A stretch of DNA of 62,558 bases from Acidimicrobiaceae bacterium (GTDB lineage Bacteria > Actinomycetota > Acidimicrobiia > Acidimicrobiales > UBA8190), in NCBI GenBank assembly GCA_003151475.1, contig PLXQ01000080.1, forward strand, positions 1 through 62,558. Direction: 5' to 3'. The stretch's first letter is position 1; each line of letters begins with the position of its first letter. Below the pieces are notes generated by a model. It did not search any database and was not told where the DNA came from. It saw nothing but the letters and a program-made list of their open reading frames with translations. Made by a program: the position numbers and the translations under genes. Shown here piece by piece: positions 43,065-52,053 of the stretch.

Positions 43065-44165
43065 TCACAGGGTGCCGGTGAAGGCGCCCACGGGCATGCG
43101 GAGGTCGTCGAGCATCGCCAAGTCCTCGGCGGTCGAGCGGCCCAGGGTCGTCAGGTAGTTGCCCACGATCAGGGCGTTGATCCCCGAGGTCATGCCCATG
43201 GCCTGCAGGTCGCGCAGCGTCACCTCTCGGCCCCCGGCATAACGGAGGATCACCCCGGGAAGCGCCAGCCGGAAGAGGGCGATCCAGCGGATGGCCTCCC
43301 AGGCGCCGACCACGGGGAGCTCGGAGAACGGCGTCCCCGGCCGGGGGTTCAAGAAGTTGACGGGCACCTCGGTGGGGCCGAGCTCACGGAGCTGCAGGAG
43401 AAGCTCGATCCGCTGGGCGTCTGACTCGCCCATGCCCACCAGCGCGCCGCAGCAGAGCTCCATGCCGTGGTCGAGGACCAGCCGGCAGGTGTCGGCCCGT
43501 TCTTCCCAGGAGTGGGTGGTGACCACCTGGGGGAAGAAGGAGCGGGCCGTCTCCAGGTTGTGGTTGTAGCGGTGGACGCCACCGGCGGCCAGGCGCCGGG
43601 CCTGGTCGTCGCTCAAGATGCCGGCCGAGACGGCCACGTTCAGGCCGGTCGCCTGGCGCACCAGGGGGACGAGCTCGAGGATCCGGTCGAGGGTCCGGCT
43701 GTCGGGGCCCCGGACGGCGAGGACCAGGCAGAACTCCGTCGCCCCCACGGCCGCCACCTCGGCCGCCGCGGCCAGGACCTCGGCCGTGTCGAGGAATGGA
43801 GTGGCCTTCACCGGGGTGTCGAAGCGCGACGACTGGGCACAGAAGTGGCAGTCCTCGGGACAGCCCCCGGTCTTGGCCGAGAGGATTCCTTCGACTTCCA
43901 CATTCGGGCCGCACCAGGCCAGGCGGACCTCATGGGCCAGAGAGGCCAGTGCCGTCACCGACTGGTCGGGAACCACGGCCAACGCTCCCAATTCATCGGG
44001 CTCGAGATCACGGTGCTCGTCGAGAAGGGCTCCGGCGGCAGCGGCGATGTGGATGCGGGCGGCCGCCGGGCTGAGAGGATCCGGGAGCACCACCGGGCAG
44101 GGCTCGACGGGCGGCCGGAGAGAGACGGTGCTACGCGTGGGGGCCACAGTGGCGTCGCCGGGCAT
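43065..44165 (-). CDS. bioB: Biotin synthase BioB
   Basis: Radical-SAM sulphur insertion enzyme converting dethiobiotin to biotin. The CxxxCxxC cluster motif is [16 protein letters not shown] near residue 105, followed by YNHNLETA and the [2Fe-2S] ligands in [12 protein letters not shown], with the arginine ligand in ILRYAGGRE. Length about 366, normal. I prefer ATG 44165, six bases behind TACCGT, suggesting a leaderless mRNA; GTG 44171 is in frame. No other bio genes are adjacent apart from the bsaP-like partner. Confidence 0.96.
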   Translation of the reverse strand: MPGDATVAPTRSTVSLRPPVEPCPVVLPDPLSPAAARIHIAAAAGALLDEHRDLEPDELGALAVVPDQSVTALASLAHEVRLAWCGPNVEVEGILSAKTGGCPEDCHFCAQSSRFDTPVKATPFLDTAEVLAAAAEVAAVGATEFCLVLAVRGPDSRTLDRILELVPLVRQATGLNVAVSAGILSDDQARRLAAGGVHRYNHNLETARSFFPQVVTTHSWEERADTCRLVLDHGMELCCGALVGMGESDAQRIELLLQLRELGPTEVPVNFLNPRPGTPFSELPVVGAWEAIRWIALFRLALPGVILRYAGGREVTLRDLQAMGMTSGINALIVGNYLTTLGRSTAEDLAMLDDLRMPVGAFTGTL

Positions 44166-44206
44166 CGGCACACGGTAGCGGGCGTCCGCATCGAGGAGGC
44201 AATCGC

Positions 44207-45505
44207 ATGGGCTGGGACTTCGAGACCGAACCGGAGTACGAAGCCAAGCTGGCCTGGGCCCGGGCCTTCGTCGACGCCGAGGTCCTGCCGCTCGAGACCC
44301 TGGACTTGGACACCGCCGGTCTGGCCGGGGCGATGCGGCCCCTGCAGGCCGAGGTGAAGGCCCAGGGGATGTGGGCCGCCCATCTCCCTCCTTCTCTGGG
44401 TGGGATGGGTTTCGGACAGGTGAAGCTCGGGCTGCTCCACGAGATCCTGGGCCGCTCGTTTCTGGGCCCCCTCGTCTTCGGTAACAACGCCCCCGACTCG
44501 GGCAACGCCGAGCTGTTGGCCATCGGCATGGAGCAGTCCGGCCGCGACGACCACCGCAGCCGCTGGCTGGAGCCCCTTCTCGAAGGCACGATGCGCTCGG
44601 CCTTCTCCATGACCGAGCCCGGGGCCGGCGCCGACCCCACCCTGATCCGGACGAGCGCCATGCGCGACGGCGACCAGTGGGTGATCAACGGCCATAAGTG
44701 GTTCACCTCCAACGGCTCGGTGGCCGACTTCCTGATCGTCATGTGCGTGACCAACCCCGACGTCCACCCCTATCAGGGCTGCTCCATGATCATCGTCCCG
44801 GCCGAGACGCCGGGCGTCGACATCGTCCGCGACGTGCCCACCATGGAGGATCCCTTCCCCCACTACGGGAAGTTGGGGGCCCACTCCGAGATCCTCTACC
44901 GCGACGTCCGGGTCCCGGCCGAGAACCTGATCGGTAACGAGGGCGAGGGTTTCCGGCTGGCCCAGATGCGACTCGGCCCGGGCCGGATCCACCACTGCAT
45001 GCGCTGGTTGGGCCAGTCCTCGCGCGCCTTCGACATGCTCTGCGAGAGATCCGTCTCGCGTTATCTCCACGGCTCGCTGCTGGCCGATAAGCAGATGATC
45101 CAGAGCTGGGTGGCCGACTCCATGGCCGAGATGACCGCCGCCCGGCTGATGACCCTGCAGGCGGCCTGGAAGATGGACCGCGACGGACCGGCCGCGGCGC
45201 GCGTCGAGATCGCCATGATCAAGTACTACGGCGCCACCGTTCTCTACAACGTCATCGACCGGGCCATCCAGGCCCACGGTTCGCTCGGTTTCTCGACCGA
45301 CCTCCCCCTGGAGCACATGTATCGCGCGGCGCGGGCGGCGCGGATCTACGACGGTCCCGACGAGGTCCACAAGGTGACGGTGGCCCGGCAGGTCCTGAAG
45401 CGCTACTCGCCGGTGGAGGTCCCCACCGAGCACGTCCCCACCCGGCGCGAGGCGGCCAAGAAGAAGTTCGCCGATCTCCTCGTCGAGGTCAGCGCCAACG
45501 ACTGA
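44207..45505 (+). CDS. Acyl-CoA dehydrogenase
   Basis: A 432-residue FAD-dependent acyl-CoA dehydrogenase, somewhat longer than the common 380-400. FAD and substrate-binding pieces are [13 protein letters not shown] and [13 protein letters not shown] in the middle beta domain, with [16 protein letters not shown] at the domain joint and [19 protein letters not shown] at the C-terminus. The DGPDEVH ending resembles ACAD10/ACAD11-type enzymes. Substrate unknown. Divergent from bioB and convergent with the second P450. Confidence 0.94.
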   Translation: MGWDFETEPEYEAKLAWARAFVDAEVLPLETLDLDTAGLAGAMRPLQAEVKAQGMWAAHLPPSLGGMGFGQVKLGLLHEILGRSFLGPLVFGNNAPDSGNAELLAIGMEQSGRDDHRSRWLEPLLEGTMRSAFSMTEPGAGADPTLIRTSAMRDGDQWVINGHKWFTSNGSVADFLIVMCVTNPDVHPYQGCSMIIVPAETPGVDIVRDVPTMEDPFPHYGKLGAHSEILYRDVRVPAENLIGNEGEGFRLAQMRLGPGRIHHCMRWLGQSSRAFDMLCERSVSRYLHGSLLADKQMIQSWVADSMAEMTAARLMTLQAAWKMDRDGPAAARVEIAMIKYYGATVLYNVIDRAIQAHGSLGFSTDLPLEHMYRAARAARIYDGPDEVHKVTVARQVLKRYSPVEVPTEHVPTRREAAKKKFADLLVEVSAND

Positions 45506-45531
45506 GGCGGGCCCGCCCCGGCCGCGGGGGA

Positions 45532-45583
45532 TCAGGCGGCGCTGAAGTTCAGGCGGGGCTGACGTTTCAGGCGGGGCTGAAGG
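45532..45583. repeat. 17-18 bp tandem repeat spanning the P450 stop
   Basis: Three units starting TCAGGCGG at 45532, 45549 and 45567. The third TCA is the TGA stop of the minus-strand P450 gene. Read on the minus strand, each unit would encode Ser-Pro/Ala-Ala-stop, so the last codons and the stop are triplicated. Confidence 0.85.
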
Positions 45584-46778
45584 AGAGCTCGGCCCGGCGG
45601 ACGCCGGCGATGACCGAGGAGCCCGAACGCTCGACGGGGCCGGCGATCTCGACCGAGCCGAAGCGGTCGAGGAGCTCTTCGATGACGATCCGGCCTTCCA
45701 GCCGGGCCAGGGCGGCGCCCAGGCAGAAGTGGTTGCCGAAACCGAAGGCGATATGGGGGTTCGGGTGGCGGCCCGGGTCGAAGACCGACGCGGTCGGGCC
45801 GAAGACGTCCTCGTCGCGGTTGGCCGAGGCGTAGAGCATCAGGACGGGCTCACCGGCGGCGATGGGGACACCGGAGAGCTCGCTGTCGCGGGTGGCGGTC
45901 CGCATGAAGGAGACCACCGGGGTCGTGAAGCGCAGCATCTCCTCCACCGCTGTGGCCACGAGGGTGCGGTCGGCCACCATCCGCTGCCACTGACCGGGAT
46001 GCTCGGCGAAGGCCACCAGGCCGCCGGAGATCAGGTTCCGGGTGGTCTCGTTGCCGGCCACCAGGAGCTGGACGAGGAACATGGCCAGCTCGTCGTCGCT
46101 CAACATGTCGCCGTCGGCACCGGCCCGGGCCAGTTCGGAGAGGACGTCGGTCCGGGGGCTGTCGCGCCGGGTCTTCGTCAGGTCGATCAGGAAGGTGATC
46201 ATCTCGCCCTGGAGCTGGTTGCGGCGTTCCTCGGGCCAGTCGGTGGCGCCGGGGATGACGGCCTCGGACCAGTCGTAGAAGCGCCGCCAGTCCTCGACGG
46301 GCAGTCCCATGATCTCGCTGATCACCTGCAGTGGCAGCGGCACCGAGAGGAGCTCGACCACATCGACGGATGTCCCGGCGTCGAGTCCTTCGACCAGAAG
46401 CCGGGCCCGGGCCCGGATGGCCGGCTCGAGGGCCCGGACCACGGAGGGCTTGAAGCCGGGCTGGACCAGGCGGCGGTAACGGGTGTGGGCCGGGGGATCG
46501 GTGTGCATCATGGTCGGCGGTGTCTCGTAGATGACGCCGATCTCCTCGACCAGGATGCCTTGGCCGGCGCAGAACGTCTGGTGATCGAAACCGATGGCAC
46601 TCACATCGGCGTGCTTGGCCACACACCAGAAGCCGTGCTCCTCGTTCCACGCCACCGGGGCCTCGGCCCGGAGCCGGGAGAAAAGGGGATGGGGATCGCT
46701 GGCGTAGAGCCCGGGGTCGAGCACCCCGGCCGCCAGCTCGGTGCCCGGCCGCCTCTGCTCGGTCTCGATCTCGGTCAC
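45567..46778 (-). CDS. Cytochrome P450
   Basis: A 403-residue soluble P450. Motifs: I-helix AGNETTRN, K-helix EEMLRF, and haem loop FGFGNHFCLGAALARLE with the cysteine at residue 352. The frame is open far upstream to 48785, but GTG 46778 is the start, because it overlaps the TGA of the enoyl-CoA hydratase (GTGA) and gives a normal P450 N-terminus. Pairing with an enoyl-CoA hydratase suggests a fatty-acid or steroid side-chain pathway. It is related to, but clearly distinct from, the P450 at the left end. Confidence 0.94.
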   Translation of the reverse strand: MTEIETEQRRPGTELAAGVLDPGLYASDPHPLFSRLRAEAPVAWNEEHGFWCVAKHADVSAIGFDHQTFCAGQGILVEEIGVIYETPPTMMHTDPPAHTRYRRLVQPGFKPSVVRALEPAIRARARLLVEGLDAGTSVDVVELLSVPLPLQVISEIMGLPVEDWRRFYDWSEAVIPGATDWPEERRNQLQGEMITFLIDLTKTRRDSPRTDVLSELARAGADGDMLSDDELAMFLVQLLVAGNETTRNLISGGLVAFAEHPGQWQRMVADRTLVATAVEEMLRFTTPVVSFMRTATRDSELSGVPIAAGEPVLMLYASANRDEDVFGPTASVFDPGRHPNPHIAFGFGNHFCLGAALARLEGRIVIEELLDRFGSVEIAGPVERSGSSVIAGVRRAELSFSPA

Positions 46779-47635
46779 TGTGCGCCCCCTTCGGTTCGGC
46801 TCCGCCCCGGGTCGCCGAAGCGCGGCGGCCGGCGCTCGGCCATGGCGGCCACGCCCTCTGCGAAATCGGCCCCCTTCATCATGGCTTCCAACCGGTCGGC
46901 CGAGTCGTGCACGGCCGAGGCCGCGTCGCGGTGCAGGTCGAGGTAGATCTGCAGCTTGGTGGCGGCCAGAGACGCAGGCGAGACCCCGGTGGCGAGCATC
47001 CGGGCGTAGTCGTAGGTGGCGTCGAGGAGATCGCCGGGGGCGACGACCCGGTTGACGAGGCCCATAACGGCTGCCTCCTCGGCCAGGAAGATCCGGCTGG
47101 AGAGTAGGAGGTCGGCGGCCCGGGTCAGGCCGATCAAGCGGGGCAGCAACCACGACAGGCCGAACTCGGCCGGCAGCCCCAGCCGGCCGTGGGCGGTGGT
47201 GAGCTTGGCGCCGGCGGCGGCGAAACGTAGGTCGCAGTAACAGGCCAGGGCGAAACCCACGCCGGCGGCGGGGCCGTTCACCGCCGCGATGATGGGCTTG
47301 GCGATGCCGAATTGGTAGGCGAAGTCGGCGTCGAACTCGGGCCGGACCCCGTAGCCGGGGGTGGCCAGGTCGTCGGCCGTGCCCGGGTCGTAGCTCCCGC
47401 GCGCCACATGGCCCTCGAGGGCCCGGGTGTCGGCCCCGGCGCAGAATCCCCGGCCCGCCCCTGTGACCACGATGACCCGGACCGACGGGTCGTCCGCCGC
47501 CCGGGCGAGCAGGGCCCGGTACTCGCTGTGCATCCGGCCCGTCCAGGCGTTCAGCCGCTCGGGGCGGACAAGGGTGATGGTGGCCACGGCGTCGGTCACC
47601 TCGTAACTGGTCACCTTCAGCTCGGCGAGCTCCAT
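46775..47635 (-). CDS. Enoyl-CoA hydratase/isomerase family protein
   Basis: A 286-residue crotonase-fold enzyme. The first oxyanion-hole region is GAGRGFCAGADTRALEG and the second NGPAAGVGFALACYCDLRFA. The position of a canonical catalytic Glu is occupied by LGLPAEFGLSWLLPRLIG, with one Glu, as in single-Glu isomerases or hydratases. Exact reaction undecided. Its stop overlaps the downstream P450 start, so the two are coupled. Confidence 0.92.
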   Translation of the reverse strand: MELAELKVTSYEVTDAVATITLVRPERLNAWTGRMHSEYRALLARAADDPSVRVIVVTGAGRGFCAGADTRALEGHVARGSYDPGTADDLATPGYGVRPEFDADFAYQFGIAKPIIAAVNGPAAGVGFALACYCDLRFAAAGAKLTTAHGRLGLPAEFGLSWLLPRLIGLTRAADLLLSSRIFLAEEAAVMGLVNRVVAPGDLLDATYDYARMLATGVSPASLAATKLQIYLDLHRDAASAVHDSADRLEAMMKGADFAEGVAAMAERRPPRFGDPGRSRTEGGAQ

Positions 47636-47849
47636 GCCCCTTTCCTAGCGGACTTCGCACCGGCGGGACCGGGGCGAGCGGGGTTGTGTCTTTGTTGGGC
47701 TCCGCCGGCTCAAGTCGAGCGCCCCGATGCCGATGTTTTTCTCGGACAGCCTCTGTCCCAAACCCCAGACTCCATAATCCCCAGAGTCCGAGAACCCCCA
47801 CTTCACGGTGGGGGTTTCTCGCGTCCGATGACTTAGGCTCCGTGCTGTC
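47636..47849. other. Divergent regulatory region with stacked hairpins
   Basis: 214 bp between the hydratase and a GNAT gene. Near its right end a long-range stem CTCGGAC/GTCCGAG (about 47741-47791) contains the repeats AGTCTGGGG and ACTCTGGGG on the minus strand. It is followed by a strong hairpin. No ORF of credible composition. Probably holds both divergent promoters. Confidence 0.45.
47790..47820 (+). terminator. Hairpin before the GNAT gene
   Basis: GAGAACCCCCAC and GTGGGGGTTTCTC arms (one bulged base) with a 6-base loop, 29 bases upstream of the GTG start. On the plus strand the descending arm is followed by TTTCTC, so it could be a terminator or a 5' attenuator. Confidence 0.5.
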
Positions 47850-48485
47850 GTGGACGCGCACCCCGAAGAGCCGGCTTCTCGGAACCCGCCCGTGGTGCCG
47901 GCCACGACGGCCGACCTGAAGGGTCTGACCGAAGCCCTGGCCGACGCCTTCTGCGACGACCCCGTCATGTCGTGGATCCTGCGCGAGGAGCAGAGCCGCT
48001 CGGCCCGGCTGGCCCGGCTTTTCAGCGTGCAGCTCCGGGGCCACTTCCTTCCGCTCGGGACGGTGTGGACGACGGCGGACCACGCCGGAGCGTCGCTGTG
48101 GGCCCCCCCGGGCCACGCCATCGTCGCCCCCACCACCATCCTTCGGTACATGCCCGACATGCTCCGGGCCCTCGGCCGCCACACCGTGCGGGCCCTGCGG
48201 ACGCTCAACCACGTGGAGTCGCAGCACCCGAAGTCCCCGCCCCACTGGTATCTCGGTGTCCTCGGGACCCGGAAAGAGGCTCAGGGCAAAGGCGTGGGCT
48301 CGGCCCTGCTCGGTCCCGTCCTCGACCGCTGTGACGACGAGGGCATCGGTGCCTACCTCGAGTCCTCCAAGCATTCGAACATCGCTTTCTACCGGCGCCA
48401 CGGCTTCGAGGTGACGGGCGAGATCCCCCTGCCCTTCGGCGGCCCCTCGGTGTGGCCCATGTGGAGGGACCCCAGGCCGCGTTGA
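47850..48485 (+). CDS. GNAT-family N-acetyltransferase
   Basis: A 211-residue GNAT protein. The CoA-binding loop EAQGKGVGSALLGP lies near residue 150, and SNIAFYRRHGFEVTGEI completes motif B. The N-terminal half (ALADAFCDDPVMSWILRE) is typical of a large actinobacterial subgroup of unknown substrate. Start GTG 47850. The next gene begins 13 bases after its stop. Confidence 0.9.
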   Translation: MDAHPEEPASRNPPVVPATTADLKGLTEALADAFCDDPVMSWILREEQSRSARLARLFSVQLRGHFLPLGTVWTTADHAGASLWAPPGHAIVAPTTILRYMPDMLRALGRHTVRALRTLNHVESQHPKSPPHWYLGVLGTRKEAQGKGVGSALLGPVLDRCDDEGIGAYLESSKHSNIAFYRRHGFEVTGEIPLPFGGPSVWPMWRDPRPR

Positions 48486-48498
48486 CCGGGCCACGGCC

Positions 48499-49422
48499 AT
48501 GAGCGCCACGGAGACACCCCAACCGTCAGAAGATGCGCAATCGCCGCTCCTGGGCGCACTCGACCCCGACGCCGCAACGCCTCTCGGTCCCCACAGCTTC
48601 CTGCGCCGGGTGGTGGCCGAGCCGGTGACCGCCCTCATGATCCAGCGGGTGCTCGTCATGGACGTGGCCCACCCGTTGGTGGCCGCCGGGGTGGAGGACC
48701 ACAGCGCCTTCCGCAGCCATCCCTGGCGCCGGGCCTGGGTCACCATCGACGCCGCACTGCGCCTCGTCTTCGGCGACAGTGCCACGGCGCGCGGTGCCGC
48801 CCGGCAGATCTACGCCACCCACGACCACATCAACGGGAGCCTGGTCGACGAAGGCGGACCGTGGGAGAGCGGCACGCGGTACACGGCGCACGATGCTGCG
48901 CTGCTCACCTGGGTCTGGGCCACCCTGGTCGACTCGGCCCAGGTGGCCTACACCCGCTGGGTCGCCCCTTTCAGCGCGGCGGAAGCCGACGACTACTACG
49001 CCGACATGGTCGCCTTCGCCCGCTTCGTGGGCATCCCGGCCGAGTCTCTTCCCGCCGACCGGCGCAGCTTCGCCACCTACCTGGAGGCCACCATGGCCGG
49101 AGAGCTGCTCGGCGGCACCGACGTGGGCCGGTCCCTCGCCCGGCAGATCCTGTGGTTCGGGCACCGCAGCGTGCCGTCGCCCATCGTCCGGGTCGGTCGG
49201 GTCCTCGCCGTCCGCACCCTCGATCCCCGCTTACGCGACCGTCTCGATCTGGCTCTCGACGCCGAGGACGAACGCTACGGCGATCGTCTCGACGCCCGCC
49301 TGCGCGCCTACTACCCGCATCTACCGCGGGCGCGCGCCGGGCTGCCGATGCTGTACGTCCAGCTACGGCGGCCCACCATCGGTCTGGCCGGCCGGGCCCG
49401 CTCGGCGCGTCGTCTGCTCTGA
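48499..49422 (+). CDS. Oxygenase MpaB family (DUF2236) protein
   Basis: A 307-residue protein of the family that includes latex-clearing protein Lcp and the fungal oxygenase MpaB. Characteristic pieces are EPVTALMIQRVLVMDVAHPLVAAG, HDHINGSLVDEGG (haem or metal-proximal in relatives) and TYLEATMAGELL. Members are proposed haem b oxygenases; substrate here unknown. Its last about 60 bp overlap the 3' end of the convergent membrane-protein gene. Confidence 0.88.
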   Translation: MSATETPQPSEDAQSPLLGALDPDAATPLGPHSFLRRVVAEPVTALMIQRVLVMDVAHPLVAAGVEDHSAFRSHPWRRAWVTIDAALRLVFGDSATARGAARQIYATHDHINGSLVDEGGPWESGTRYTAHDAALLTWVWATLVDSAQVAYTRWVAPFSAAEADDYYADMVAFARFVGIPAESLPADRRSFATYLEATMAGELLGGTDVGRSLARQILWFGHRSVPSPIVRVGRVLAVRTLDPRLRDRLDLALDAEDERYGDRLDARLRAYYPHLPRARAGLPMLYVQLRRPTIGLAGRARSARRLL

Positions 49423-50805
49423 CTTTCCGCGGCCTGGCGCTGTCGGTGCCATCCGGAGAAGGCCGACCACGAAGAGGATGAGGACACCGACGCGCAGCTC
49501 GGCGAAGCCTTCGATGGTGTGCCGGGCAACCTCCTGTCCGTCGCCCTGCCAGGCGATCAGCATGGAGAGAAGGCCGAGCGCCGCCAACAGCACCAGCGCC
49601 TGTGCGTAACGCTCCCGCCAGGCGCCGCTCCAGACACCGGCGGCCACGCCGATCACGGTCAGAGGCAGCAACCACCACCAGGCCGGCCACAGCACCGGTG
49701 TCAGGGGCGAATCGACCCGCCCCGTCGCCGCGTAGAAGGTCAGCGAGCCGTTGGCGAAATTGAAGGCCCGTTCGGGTCGTTGCAGGGGTTCGGTGATGAC
49801 GTAGCCGGGATGGGTAACCAGCCACAGCAGATAGGTGGACTGTCCGTGATCGGTGATCCAGTGCGCCAGTGGCGCGTTGGTCCGGTCCGACAGCTCCACT
49901 CCCACCACCTTGGCCGCCCCCGCCGTTGGTTCGATGCTCTGCGCCAGCCGGTCGATGGTCCGGGCCTCGGGCATGCCATGGGCCGAGAACCACGACACGC
50001 GCGCCGGGAAGGGAAAGACGCGGACGAACAAGACGTTGGCCACGTTCTGGTTGGTCCGTCCCGTGTGGGCGGTGTCCCATCCCGTGACACCGGCGGCGAG
50101 AAGAAGGCCGAGCGCCAGTGAGGCGCCCCGCCGCGACAACCGTCGGTGCCGGTAGCCGTGGAAGCCGACGACGACGGCCACGGCCAGACCGAGAAGTCCC
50201 ACCGTCCACACCTGCGCGTCGCGGGTGGCGGCGAAGGCCAGCGAGACGAGAACGACGGCGGCCACCCGCGGCCAGGTGATCCGTCGTGCCGTCCAGATGA
50301 AAGCGGCCACGAGGAGGGCCAGGAGGCTCAGCGACAGTGACTCCGACAGCACCGAGCGGTTCCACAAGATCACCGGTGTCGAAGAGGCGAAGGCCAAGAC
50401 GATCCAGACGGCGGCTACCCGGCGCCATCCGCCGGGGACGAGCCGGCCCACGGTGAAGGCGAGCAGTCCCCAGGCGGCCACGGCCAGCAACGACTGAAGG
50501 GCGGTGAAGCCGGTCGAGGAGTTCACCATCTTGAGCAGCAGCGGCGTGAGCGGCGGACGCTGCCCGGCCCAGAAGCCGGTGCTCCACAACGGGTGGCCGG
50601 CCACCACGGCGTAGGACTGCGAGTCGAACCAGATGACGGGGTCACCGACGGTGCCCTGCCAGAAGACGTACCAGGCGAAGCCGCACCACCCGGCCAGAGC
50701 GAGCGCCGGTGCCACGAGGGCCCGACGGCTCTGCGGCAGTGACGGTGGTGGCCGGCCGTCGAGCCCGTGGACGCGGGCGACATCCACGGTCGGGCCAGCG
50801 GTCAC
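49363..50805 (-). CDS. Polytopic membrane protein, possible GT-C glycosyltransferase
   Basis: About 480 residues from GTG 50805, which lies 27 bases after the upstream peptidase stop; the frame is open to 51093, but that stretch overlaps the peptidase. At least nine hydrophobic helices. An early outer loop contains GDPVIWFDSQSYAVVAGHPLW, and NRSVLSESLSLSLL follows; an acidic pair in the first loop and a large C-terminal domain recall GT-C membrane glycosyltransferases. No decisive signature, so function is open. The C-terminus is a short hydrophilic tail overlapping the MpaB gene. Confidence 0.65.
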   Translation of the reverse strand: MTAGPTVDVARVHGLDGRPPPSLPQSRRALVAPALALAGWCGFAWYVFWQGTVGDPVIWFDSQSYAVVAGHPLWSTGFWAGQRPPLTPLLLKMVNSSTGFTALQSLLAVAAWGLLAFTVGRLVPGGWRRVAAVWIVLAFASSTPVILWNRSVLSESLSLSLLALLVAAFIWTARRITWPRVAAVVLVSLAFAATRDAQVWTVGLLGLAVAVVVGFHGYRHRRLSRRGASLALGLLLAAGVTGWDTAHTGRTNQNVANVLFVRVFPFPARVSWFSAHGMPEARTIDRLAQSIEPTAGAAKVVGVELSDRTNAPLAHWITDHGQSTYLLWLVTHPGYVITEPLQRPERAFNFANGSLTFYAATGRVDSPLTPVLWPAWWWLLPLTVIGVAAGVWSGAWRERYAQALVLLAALGLLSMLIAWQGDGQEVARHTIEGFAELRVGVLILFVVGLLRMAPTAPGRGKSEQTTRRAGPAGQTDGGPP

Positions 50806-50831
50806 GGCGGCCGAGGCTACGACAGCCGTCG

Positions 50832-51752
50832 TTACTTGCGATGCCAGGTGTCGGAGAAGGTCGATGTGGTGCCGGCGCCGGTCCCGTTGGTCTCGAGCGT
50901 CGACACCTTGGCCAGAGCCTTGGCCGGGCCGGCGATCCGCTCGATGCCCGAGTTCACCCAGTGCGCATCGGAGATCGGACCGGTGACGCCCTGGGCGTTG
51001 GTGGCCTGGGCCTGGGTGAAGGCCATGGTGCCGTAGTTGGCCAGGGGAAACCAGTTCTTCGTCCCGAAGTGCGCCGGGGACTCGGCCACCCATTCGGCCG
51101 ACGTCCGGGCACAGGCGAGTCCGGGGGCACAGGTCTCGGGCACCATCTTCGACATCCCCGAGGTGATGTCGGTGACGGTGATCAGAAACTGCTGCGTGGT
51201 CGTCGAGTAGACGACGCTGGCTGAGATCTGGTCACCGGCGTTCACGGAGAAGATCGAGGTGACGGCCATAGTGGGCCACATCTCGACGAAGGCGCTGTAC
51301 TGCGGGACGCCCCTCACGCACTGGGCCGAGGTTCCGCCCTGCTCGACGGTGCCGTTCGTCTTGGGCCACCCGTCGAACCCGACCCAGAACAGAGTCCAGG
51401 CGTCCTTCTTGGGACACGTCACCGTGGGCTCGACCCACTGGGCGCTCACCTGATTGAAGCTGACCTCATTGAACGAGGCGTAGGCGACGTAGCCGGACCA
51501 GTTGGGCGAGGTCGCCACCCCGGGATTGACCTGGAGAGCCTTCTGCGCGCTACGGACCGCAGACCGCGGGGCGTGGGTGCCGTGTCGGTGGGTGGAGGCA
51601 GCGGTGGCTGTCAGAGGCTTGGCACCGATGGCCACCACCCCGGCCAGCAGGACAGCCACACACAGAAGGAAGCCGAGGCGCAATCCGTGACGGCGCGGCC
51701 GCGTCCCGGCCGCTCTCGCCCGACCCTCTGCTGCGCTTTTCCGAGACCACAC
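50832..51752 (-). CDS. Secreted G1-family (eqolisin) glutamic endopeptidase
   Basis: About 306 residues from GTG 51752, with AGGGAG at suitable spacing. The N-terminus is basic, then a signal sequence (LGFLLCVAVLLAGVVAIGA). The mature protein shows the eqolisin beta-sandwich: NWSGYVAYASFNEVSF, the Trp-rich VGFDGWPKTNGTVEQGG with the putative catalytic Gln, and RTSAEWVAESPAHFG with the catalytic Glu of the G1 family. Eqolisins are acid proteases best known from fungi, with scattered bacterial examples. Probably secreted for peptide scavenging at low pH. Confidence 0.87.
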   Translation of the reverse strand: MWSRKSAAEGRARAAGTRPRRHGLRLGFLLCVAVLLAGVVAIGAKPLTATAASTHRHGTHAPRSAVRSAQKALQVNPGVATSPNWSGYVAYASFNEVSFNQVSAQWVEPTVTCPKKDAWTLFWVGFDGWPKTNGTVEQGGTSAQCVRGVPQYSAFVEMWPTMAVTSIFSVNAGDQISASVVYSTTTQQFLITVTDITSGMSKMVPETCAPGLACARTSAEWVAESPAHFGTKNWFPLANYGTMAFTQAQATNAQGVTGPISDAHWVNSGIERIAGPAKALAKVSTLETNGTGAGTTSTFSDTWHRK

Positions 51753-52053
51753 GGTGCACGAACTCCCTGGGGATCCCGTTTGCTGTGCCTGACGAACGAG
51801 GGGACCCTGCCCCACACAGGCTGAGCGAGCACCAGCAATGCCCCCCCTCCGGCGTATCAACATTCGGCCAAATCAGGCACGTCGACCGCCGTCGACGGGC
51901 TCCGCACCGGTGCCCCACCCGTGTTCTGGGCGGATGGCGGGCTCGCCCGGAGGCGCCGGCGTCGGTCGGCCCGGGCGAATGACCGGCCTACAGTTGGGGC
52001 CGGGGAGCCGGGAAGCCTGGTCGGCACGTCATCCGCGCGCGGAAAGGACCGAC

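Noticed and set aside
45567..48785. A single 1072-residue minus-strand protein
   Set aside because: Only the last about 403 codons are a P450; upstream is an open frame antisense or out of phase to the hydratase and GNAT genes, Arg/Gly/Pro-rich and without family similarity. High GC keeps such frames open.
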